From RPQJ01 sp963731105 (lineage in GTDB: Bacteria > Pseudomonadota > Gammaproteobacteria > Steroidobacterales > Steroidobacteraceae): 64,000 bases of DNA. The notes below the pieces were generated by a model that was given only the letters and a program-made list of their open reading frames with translations, had not been told where the DNA came from and searched no databases. This document shows positions 53,938 to 61,206 of this stretch, piece after piece; within the stretch, counting starts at the first letter, position 1, and each line of letters starts with the position of its first letter. The stretch is from positions 62,001-126,000 of the forward strand of contig CAVSUM010000005.1 in assembly GCA_963731105.1 (NCBI GenBank), given 5' to 3'. The position numbers and the translations under genes are program-made.

Positions 53938-55838
53938 GGCATGGCTCCCGTCGCGGCGCCGTCGTAGAGCGAGGCAAGTGCAAACTGGGCCTGGGTGGCA
54001 TAGCTCCCGAGGCGCGCCTTCTGCGCCTCGAGTTCGCGAACTGCGATGCTGGCCAACGATCGCTCCTGGGCGCTGGCCGCCGCATCGATGCGCGGCTGCA
54101 GCGACGCCATGCGCTGCTCGAGTTCCCTCACACGGGATGCGAAGCCGGCGGTGTTGCGCGGGGCGAGCTCGCCTGCCTGCTCGACGAGCGCGCGACGCTG
54201 CCGGGCTTCGTCCAACGCGGCATCCGTCTCCCGGAGGCTCGCGCTTAGTCGCGACCAGCGCAGCTTGTAGGCTGCATCGAGCTGCCAGCCGAGCGTGCCG
54301 CGCAGCACCCGCGCACGCTGGGCCAGCGCATCACGCGTCTCGCCTGCGGGCAGGCGACCGACGCGTGCCTCGAGCTCTTCGAGCTGCCGCCATTGCGCCG
54401 CCTCCGCCGGAGTCGCAAGCGCCACGATGTCGCGCGCGGCCGCGGTATCGGTCATTCGAGCCGCGATCGCGTCGCGACGCCGCTCGAGTCCGTCGAGATC
54501 GGTGCCGGCCAGCAGCTCGGCCTTGCGTGGCCCGCGTACCGCGGACGCCGCCTGCCGCGCCGCGATCATCTCGTCGAAGGCTTCGAGTGAACCGCTCCAG
54601 CGCTCCAGGTTGCGCTGCATGATGCGCAGGTCGCGATAGTTCTTCAGACCTTCCTGGAACTCGTGCGACGCGAGCAACGGATACAGGTACCGCGTGTGGG
54701 GCGCGTCCGGCGCACGCTGCAGTTGCCAGAACCATCCGGCCCGGTCGGGGCTGCCCGCTGCCGCGGGCGCTGCATCGAGCACGGCATCCAGGAACCCGCC
54801 GCGGCGGATCGCCGCAATGGATTCGTCGAGGCGCGTCGCCTCTGCCGCATAGGCCGAGACGGCGTACCGGTACTGCTCGGCGGCCTGGCCGTTGGCCGCA
54901 AGCCTGGTGTACGCGAACGGCACCGCGAGCAGTGACTCCTGCACGGCCGCATCGACGATCGAGCGCTCGCGCAATTCGAGCCACGGCACCAGCGCTCGCT
55001 GCGGCCGCGCGGCGGCGGCCTCGGCCCAGCCGAGGCCGAGCAGCGCGCGATTGGTGAACGGCCCGTCGAGTCGCACCCGGTTGAGCGCCGCCACCGCCGG
55101 GTCCGCCTGCTGCTGCTGCAGCAGTGCGAAGCCGAGCGCAAGGTTGGCGCGATCACGCAGGGCCTGTTGTTCTTCGCTGCTCGCAGCCAGCATCCCGACT
55201 CTCTCGAGCAGCTGGCTGCCACGCGCCGTGTCGCCGGAGCGCACCAGCGCGACGCCTAGATTGAAGCGTGCGTAGTCGGCCCAGTCGCCGGTGTCGGTCC
55301 ATGCCTCGAGCGCGCGGGCGGCCTCGTCGAACCGACCCTGCGCCATCAGCACGTTGGCCGCGAGCAGCCGCCGCTCCGGTTCGAGTTCGCCGGGCAACGG
55401 GCCGCGAATGCGCCCCAGGCTGCGCCAGGCCTGGTCGAAATAGCCGCGCTGGAAGCCGATCCGGGCTAAGTAGAAGTGGGCGCGGTCACTGACGGACTGC
55501 GGCACACGGCCCGCCAGCAACCGCTCGAACCGGCGCGTCGCCTCGACATGCATGCCGAGCGACAGGTACAGGCCGGCCGCCAGCAGTTCCGCCTCGGCGG
55601 CGTGGGCGGGCATCCGCTCGAGCTGATGCGCAACCTCGAGCCGCACCACCGCCTCGAAGTAGTCGTCCTGGAAGAAATGGAACAGCACGTCGCCGTAGTC
55701 GAGATCGCGGATCTTCGCCGGCGGCGGCAGGTCCGCCGCGGCCCCAGCCTGTTGCCCAGCCGCGTCCGCGCTGCCACCCAGGGCGAGCAATGCCCCGACG
55801 AGCAGCGACCAGCAGCGACGGACGAACGGTGCGTTCAT
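53934..55838 (-). CDS. Exported TPR and coiled-coil protein
   Basis: This 634-residue protein has a signal peptide (MNAPFVRRCWSLLVGALLAL), TPR repeats over about 45-330 (AELLAAGLYLSLGMHVEATR, NLGVALVRSGDTARGSQLLE) and a long charged helical C-terminus (about 440-620; ETDAALDEARQRRALVEQAG, SVRELE-like heptads). The coiled coil suggests a periplasm-spanning or docking role. It is coupled to the large TPR gene. Confidence 0.86.
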   Translation of the reverse strand: MNAPFVRRCWSLLVGALLALGGSADAAGQQAGAAADLPPPAKIRDLDYGDVLFHFFQDDYFEAVVRLEVAHQLERMPAHAAEAELLAAGLYLSLGMHVEATRRFERLLAGRVPQSVSDRAHFYLARIGFQRGYFDQAWRSLGRIRGPLPGELEPERRLLAANVLMAQGRFDEAARALEAWTDTGDWADYARFNLGVALVRSGDTARGSQLLERVGMLAASSEEQQALRDRANLALGFALLQQQQADPAVAALNRVRLDGPFTNRALLGLGWAEAAAARPQRALVPWLELRERSIVDAAVQESLLAVPFAYTRLAANGQAAEQYRYAVSAYAAEATRLDESIAAIRRGGFLDAVLDAAPAAAGSPDRAGWFWQLQRAPDAPHTRYLYPLLASHEFQEGLKNYRDLRIMQRNLERWSGSLEAFDEMIAARQAASAVRGPRKAELLAGTDLDGLERRRDAIAARMTDTAAARDIVALATPAEAAQWRQLEELEARVGRLPAGETRDALAQRARVLRGTLGWQLDAAYKLRWSRLSASLRETDAALDEARQRRALVEQAGELAPRNTAGFASRVRELEQRMASLQPRIDAAASAQERSLASIAVRELEAQKARLGSYATQAQFALASLYDGAATGAMP

Positions 55839-55854
55839 GCGGGGTGCCTGCGCC

Positions 55855-56427
55855 TCACTCCCACTGGCGCACGGCGAACTCGGGCTGCAGCGAGGCGTCG
55901 CGATCCGTGATCTGCAGCTCGACGTACTTGGCGCCTACCGCCTTGTCGAAGCGCAGCGCCGTGCCGCGCCGATAGTCGCGCTCGTGCGGCCCCTTGCCCG
56001 TGAACACGGCCACGAGCTCGTGCTCGCCGGCCTTCAGGTTGCCGAGGTACAGCTTCTGCACGCCGCCGCGGTGCAGGGCCTCGACTTCGCGCTCGGTGTA
56101 GAGGTAGTTCGCGACCTCCTTGCCGTCGAGCTTGAGCTGCACCGAGTCGAGCGCGAAGAAGGTGCCGACGTTGACGGCCAGGAAGACCGCCACCTGCGTG
56201 CTCGCCGGATACAGCAATTCCTCCTCGAGCCGGAACAGGTCGCGGTTGAGGTCGACCAGCTCCTTCTTCAGTGCCTGGACGTCCTGGTCCACGGTGAGCG
56301 CATCGGGTGCCGCTTCCGCCGCCTCAGCGCGTGCCACCAGCGCTGCCGCGACGGTGATCAGCAGTGCGCTCGCAACGATGAGCTGCAGTCCGCGGTTCGG
56401 GAGTCGGCGCAGGCCTGTCGGTTTCAA
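55855..56427 (-). CDS. Exported coiled-coil/beta-domain protein of the operon
   Basis: This 190-residue protein has a signal anchor or peptide (LIVASALLITVAAALVARAE), a short coiled coil (VQALKKELVDLNRDLFRLEE) and a beta-rich domain (VAVFLAVNVGTFFALDSVQL, LYLGNLKAGEHELVAVFTGK). No enzyme motif is seen. The beta part resembles carbohydrate- or lipid-binding sandwiches in general form only. The start overlaps the thioredoxin-like gene as ATGA, and the TPR gene starts 16 bases after its stop. Confidence 0.8.
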   Translation of the reverse strand: MKPTGLRRLPNRGLQLIVASALLITVAAALVARAEAAEAAPDALTVDQDVQALKKELVDLNRDLFRLEEELLYPASTQVAVFLAVNVGTFFALDSVQLKLDGKEVANYLYTEREVEALHRGGVQKLYLGNLKAGEHELVAVFTGKGPHERDYRRGTALRFDKAVGAKYVELQITDRDASLQPEFAVRQWE

Positions 56428-56960
56428 GGCTGTAGCTCCAGTATTTGCTTGACGAGCGCGTCGGGCGGCACTGCGTCACGTTGCCATGAGCCGCGCACGA
56501 CGCCCTCGCGGTCGATCAGCAGGGTCAGGGGCAGGTGCTGCACGTCGTAGAGACGACCGACCGTCTGCCCGGCATCGTGTAGCGAGGGGAATCGCAAGCC
56601 GAGCGATGCGGCGACCGAGGCGGCCTGCTTCGCGTCACGGTCCAGGCTGACTCCGAGCGCGACCGGGGCGCCCTCCGCGACCGCCACCGCCTCGCCAACG
56701 GACTGCAGTGCGCCACGGCACTGCCCGCACCAACTGGCCCAGAACGCGAGCACGACCACGTCGCCGCGGAGCTCGGACAACCGCTGGTTGCGGCCCTCGA
56801 GATCCTTGAGCGCGAAATCTGGCGCCGTGGTCCCGGCCGGCGGCACGGCGTGCGAGACCAGCGGATAAAAGAGCGCGCCGGCCAGCGCGGCCGCAGCCAG
56901 CACCATCGTGTGAATGCGCGCCGTCAACCGGACGCGCGCGGCGCGATCGCTCCAACGCAT
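56424..56960 (-). CDS. TlpA/redoxin-type thioredoxin-like protein
   Basis: A periplasmic thioredoxin fold: signal sequence (MVLAAAALAGALFYPLVSHA), APDFALKDLEGRNQRLSELR and active site FWASWCGQCRGAL (CxxC = CGQC), with a cis-proline at VQHLPLTLLID. It is the first gene of the operon and could reduce or reshuffle disulfides of its partners. The ATG at 56960 lies right after the riboswitch aptamer; an internal ATG at 56906 would give a more compact signal peptide and a 54-base leader. Confidence 0.88.
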   Translation of the reverse strand: MRWSDRAARVRLTARIHTMVLAAAALAGALFYPLVSHAVPPAGTTAPDFALKDLEGRNQRLSELRGDVVVLAFWASWCGQCRGALQSVGEAVAVAEGAPVALGVSLDRDAKQAASVAASLGLRFPSLHDAGQTVGRLYDVQHLPLTLLIDREGVVRGSWQRDAVPPDALVKQILELQP

Positions 56961-57044
56961 GCTGGCAACCCCGCTGTCATGGGTGGTACCCGAAGACCGG
57001 AAGCTTTGCGTCCCCGTCTTTCGACGGGTTTGCCCTTGTCAGTC
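56961..57044 (-). promoter_or_regulatory. Class I cyclic di-GMP riboswitch (GEMM-I)
   Basis: On the minus strand the leader reads AAGGGCAAACC, then a short hairpin CCGTC-GAAA-GACGG, then GGGACGCAAAGC and TTCCGG. These are the universally conserved parts of the GEMM-I aptamer: the GGGCAAACC block, the GAAA tetraloop capping its first helix, GACGCAAAGC, and the CCGG that opens the second helix, whose 3' strand would be GCGGGGTTGCC just before the ATG at 56960. Because the aptamer reaches the start codon, control of translation initiation is likely. The order and spacing match Vc2. Confidence 0.88.
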
Positions 57045-57050
57045 GCTGGA

Positions 57051-57079
57051 ATCCTTGTCTGCGGCCCGCGGGCTGTCAA
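57051..57079 (-). promoter_or_regulatory. Possible sigma70 promoter for the riboswitch operon
   Basis: On the minus strand a perfect TTGACA (57079-57074) is followed after 17 bases by AAGGAT, a weak -10 match. Transcription would start near 57044, just before the aptamer. A short hairpin ACGCAG/CTGCGT at about 57102-57119 lies between the apbE stop and this promoter. Confidence 0.5.
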
Positions 57080-57149
57080 CGAATGCGACAGCATTAATCA
57101 CGCAGCTCGAACTGCGTCACAGATTGCCGGGCCGATCCCCGCGCAGCCG

Positions 57150-58129
57150 CTACCGTGGCGGCGCCAGCCCGTCCGAGTAGTAGACCCGCCCCTCTGCGTC
57201 CACGACCACCGCCTCGACGCCGGGCAGGCCGGCGATGAGCTGCATGCCGCGCTCGACACCGAGCACGAACACCGAGGTGGAGAGTCCGTCGGTGAGGGTC
57301 GCGTTCGGTCCGAGCACCGTTGCACTGCGCAGCGCCCGGGCGGACTTGCCCGTGCCCGGTACCAGGATGTGGTGGTAGCGGACCCCGTCCTCCTCGAAAT
57401 ACCGCTCGTAGTCGCCCGAGGTCGAGATGGCCTCGTCGACGAGCGGCAGGCGCGTCACCATCTGCCCTTCGTTGCGCGGGTCGCGAATACCGACGACCCA
57501 CGGCTTGCCGCGGCGGTCGCCGAGCAGCCGCGTGTCACCGCCCGCATTCACCATCGCGTGCTGGATTCCCATCTCGCGCAGGCGCTCGATCGAGCGGTCC
57601 ACCGCGAATCCCTTGGCGATGCCGCCGACGTCGATGCGCACGCCCTGGCGCAGGAAGCGGATCGTGCGCGCGGCCCGGTCCACCTGCACCTGTCGGTAGT
57701 CCACCCCGGGCAGCGCCGCGTCGATCTGCTGGTCGGTCGGGTGCTGGTGCGCACGGTAGTCGTACAGGTAACCGACGCTCGCGTAGGTGAGGTCGAACGC
57801 ACCGCCACTCAGCCTGGACATCTCCAGGCCCCGTTCGACGACCTCGATGATGTCGGCGTCCACCTGCACCGGCCGCTCGGCGGCGTGGGCATTCACCTGC
57901 GACAGCTGGCTCTCGGGCTTGTAGGTGCTCATGAGCTCGTCGGTGCGCCGCATCTCGGCGATCACGGCGTCCATGGCCCGCTGCGCGAGCGCGGAATCCT
58001 CCGACCACAGAGCTCGACCGCGACGCGCGTGCCCATGATGGCTTCTTCGCGCTGGAACCACTCGGCGCGAACCACTGCCGGCAGGAGCAGCATCAGGACC
58101 AGCAGCAGCGCGCGCGGTTCGGCGTTCAC
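57150..58129 (-). CDS. apbE: FAD:protein FMN transferase ApbE (frameshifted near N-terminus)
   Basis: This exported flavin transferase attaches FMN to Ser/Thr of target proteins or trims FAD in the periplasm. The GTG start at 58129 overlaps the methyltransferase stop (GTGA) and gives the signal peptide VNAEPRALLLVLMLLLPAVV, then EWFQREEAIMGTRVAVEL. The frame breaks near 58013, and SEDSALAQRAMDAVIAEMRR continues one base over. Later motifs are intact: VDVGGIAKGFAVDR-like (RIDVGGIAKGFAVD), VNAGGDTRLLG and TVLGPNATLTDGLSTSVFVL. Corrected length is about 325. Confidence 0.88.
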
Positions 58130-59511
58130 AACGACGGCACCATCGCTGCACGCGACCGCGTTTCCTCGTGCAGCCGCGCGAGGAAGGCGTGGACCGTGGG
58201 CTCCGCCTCCTCGGCCGCCATCAGGCGCTGCTCGACCAGCACCTGGGCGACGTCGCGGATCGACCGGCGCCCGTCCACCAGCGACGCGACGTAGGCGAGC
58301 ACGCGCAGCTCGAGCTGCCGGCTCTGCAACTCGGGCAGCAGCGGTACCGGTCGGTCCGCGAGCCCGAGCCACTCCGGCACGCGGCGCGGCGCGGCGGGCA
58401 TCGGTACCTCGGCACACTTGCGCGCCGTGAACGTCACGACGGTCTCGACGCGGCCATGGCGGCTCACGGGGGAACACAGGTACGGGATCGCTTCCTCGCG
58501 TGGCTCGATGCCGGCGAACCCCGTTCCCGCGACGATCTCGACCACCTCTTCGAGCGCGTAGCGCTGCGCGGGGTCGTTCGCCGCGAAGGACAGGGAGCCG
58601 GTGTTCACCCAGCGGCCGCCGGGGCGCAGCCAGCTGTTCACGCGCTGCGCGAACGTCGCCAGGTCCTCGTCCAGAATGTCGATCAGCCAGGGCGTGATGA
58701 CGGTGTCGAACGCACCGGGCGCGAAGGGACCGTGCGAGGCGTCGGCGAAAACGAAGTGCGAGCCCGGCGGGGCCGCGGCCGGCGCCTGCAGCCGGCGCAG
58801 GATCGCATGGCTGTCGATGTCGCGCGGTGCGACCGGGAATTCATAGAGCTCCACCGTCTCCCCGGCGAACAGTCGCTGCGCGGCGCAGAGCAACAACGGA
58901 TTGACGTCGACGGCGAGCAGCGGATCTGGCTGGCGGCGCACGAGCAGGTCGTACGCGAGCCGCCCCGCTCCTGCACCAAGCAGCAGCGTCTTTCCCGGGG
59001 CACCAGCGCCGAGCGCGGCATCCAGGATGCGGAACGACGCTTCGTTCTCGGCTTCGCCCCAGCTCCAGTCGCGATGCAGGTTGGCGTAGTAGCTGGTGAG
59101 CCCCTGTCCCGCCGGCAGCGTCATGCCGAGCGCCCGGTACAGCTCGGGCGCGGCCGCTTGGGTGGCCGCACCGAGCGGCGACAGCAGCGCGCGCACACGG
59201 CGCGCGTGGTCGGTACAGGCCGCGGACAGCAGCTTCAGGCGATTGCGCGTGCTTGCGCGGGAGGCGCTGCCGTCGAGCGCCGCGCGATAACGATTCGCCT
59301 GCGCATCGAGGCCTGCCAGGAAGCCGTGCACGCGGGCGCGCCACTCGCCCAGGGCGGCAGCGGGCTCAGCGAAGAGCCAGGGCACGCCGGCGACCGCAGG
59401 GTACTCGACGGCACAGTCCGGACAGGAAAGGACACCGGTGCACGCCAGCGGCCCGCGGCAACGCGGGCAGCACAGCAGGTCGAGCGGCAGTGACTGGCGG
59501 GGGATCGCCAT
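58126..59511 (-). CDS. Methyltransferase with zinc-ribbon N-terminus (CARNMT1/N2227-like)
   Basis: This 461-residue cytoplasmic protein has three parts: a Trm112-like zinc ribbon (CPRCRGPLAC, CPDC); a class I methyltransferase domain with LLLGAGAGRLAYDLLVRR, SYYANLHRDWSWGEAE and TVITPWLIDI; and a C-terminal PqqD/winged-helix-like region (LVDGRRSIRDVAQVLVEQRL). The middle resembles carnosine N-methyltransferase (N2227 family). The substrate is unknown; coupling to apbE suggests a shared modification task, which is inference. Confidence 0.78.
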   Translation of the reverse strand: MAIPRQSLPLDLLCCPRCRGPLACTGVLSCPDCAVEYPAVAGVPWLFAEPAAALGEWRARVHGFLAGLDAQANRYRAALDGSASRASTRNRLKLLSAACTDHARRVRALLSPLGAATQAAAPELYRALGMTLPAGQGLTSYYANLHRDWSWGEAENEASFRILDAALGAGAPGKTLLLGAGAGRLAYDLLVRRQPDPLLAVDVNPLLLCAAQRLFAGETVELYEFPVAPRDIDSHAILRRLQAPAAAPPGSHFVFADASHGPFAPGAFDTVITPWLIDILDEDLATFAQRVNSWLRPGGRWVNTGSLSFAANDPAQRYALEEVVEIVAGTGFAGIEPREEAIPYLCSPVSRHGRVETVVTFTARKCAEVPMPAAPRRVPEWLGLADRPVPLLPELQSRQLELRVLAYVASLVDGRRSIRDVAQVLVEQRLMAAEEAEPTVHAFLARLHEETRSRAAMVPSL

Positions 59512-59538
59512 GCGTGCCCCGAGACTAGCACGGACGTA

Positions 59539-61172
59539 TCAGCCGATGCGCCCGCTGACGACCGGATTGAACGCGATCAGGCCGTCCTGCAGCGCGGCGG
59601 ACCCGAGCCCATGGCGTGGGAACTTCTGCGCGAACTGTCCCTGCTCGCCGTGCAGTGCCATGTAGTTCAGCACCACCGTCTCGACCAGCAGGTTGACGTT
59701 GTTGGCCGCCGGGCTCGAGGCCCGCTCGACGGAAGCATCCGGGCGGAAATAGCCGATCTGCTGGTGACGCGCCGCGCCCGCTGGCCCGGTGTCGAGCAGC
59801 CGCGGCCGGCCGCGCGGGTTGTAGACCAGGAAGAACGAACCGCGGTGGACTGGTTGTCGCTGGTCCACATGAACTTGCCCCGGCCGTCCGGCGAGTTGTC
59901 CACCTGGCCGCTGGCCGACAGCGAACCGTCGGAGAACACGTACAGCATCAGCGGCACGCCGCGCCGCGCCGCGTACTCGAGGCAGGCGCCCATGCAACGG
60001 CCGGCACGCAGGTCGCGCACCTCGCCGGTCGCACGGCCCTGGCCGTGGTAGTCGTAGCCTCCCATCGTGATGGTGCCCGCGCCGGCATAGCCGGATATCA
60101 CCATCTTCATCACGGCCGCGGTCTTGCGGAACTCCGCATCGGCGTCGTATTCGGCCCGCGTGAAGATGCCAGACCCGCCGACGATGTCGGGGTCGAGATC
60201 CGGATTCAGGCTCGCGGGATCACCGAAGCGGTCAACGACGTCGGCCGCCTTCACATAGCCGCAGTTCACGAGTTCGCGGACGACCTCGCTGCGGCTGACG
60301 GTGGCCTTTTTGGCATCCGGCCAGTCCTGCTTCGGATCGATCACCTGCAGCTTGCGGTGGCTGATGCGCTGGATGGCCTCCATGACGGCCACGGTGTCGT
60401 CGACGCTGAGCAGGTTGGCCAACTGGCCGGTGTCGACCAGTCCGGTGACGTCGCTCGCCCGGTCGACCTTGGTCGGACGAACCGACAGGTCGAGCAGCCC
60501 GGCCGGGGCCATGGAGTTACCGCCGGAGTCCGAGGCACGCGAGCCGATCAGCGTTGCGAGCGAGCCGCCCGCGCCGGCACGGTAGATGCCGTACATCGGG
60601 TTGTGCGGGTTGTTGCCGGTGTCGTTCTCGGACTGCGCAGCGATCACGGCACCGTTGATGCTCGCGGCGGTGGCCGGCGACACGCGATCGAGGATGCCGC
60701 GCAGGAAGGCACTGTCGGAATGGAAAGCCAGGCCGAGCGAGGTGTCGGTGAAGCTCGTGCCCGTCGCCGGGTTGGTCAGGCTCGGCACCATGTCGCCCGG
60801 CAGGCCCAGCTTCCCGTAGCCGGAGGTGGTCAGGAAGTCGAGTTGCCCGCCCGGGCCGCCGACCAGCACGTTGGACCCGACCATGTTCGCCCCGCCCGCG
60901 AGGTCGATGCAGATGAACGGTATCTTGCCGGCGCCGAGCACCTCGATGCCGCAGCTGGCACGCAGTGCCTGCAGGTCGGGCGACAGCGCTGCCATCGCCT
61001 GGCGCGGGTTGGCGAACAGCCCGAACACCGTCGGCGCGACCACGGTGCCGAGTCCGGTGGCAAGTCCCTGCGCAAGGAAGTCACGGCGCGTGACCGGGCG
61101 CTTATGCGTGGCCTCGTGCCGGATCGGCTCGTCGAGGCCGAGCTGCCGGGGGGGTGGCTTGCGGATGATCAT
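59539..61172 (-). CDS. DUF1501 family Tat-exported protein (frameshifted near C-terminus)
   Basis: Twin-arginine signal VTRRDFLAQGLATGLGTVVA, then the DUF1501 (sulfatase-like alpha/beta) fold with FICIDLAGGANMVGSN and ITMGGYDYHGQGRATGEVRD. After SDNQST the frame breaks near 59843, and the end (SFFLVYNPRGRPRLLDTGPA to FNPVVSGRIG) lies one frame over. Corrected length is about 545. DUF1501 proteins usually pair with cytochrome c-like DUF1800/LamG partners. Function unknown. Confidence 0.82.
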
Positions 61173-61206
61173 GTTGCCTACCTCGGGTCGTGGCGCGCGG
61201 CCGCGG

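Noticed and set aside
1260..61172. Programmed ribosomal frameshifting as explanation for the split genes
   Set aside because: The breaks are in many unrelated families, in different directions, without a common slippery site or downstream structure.
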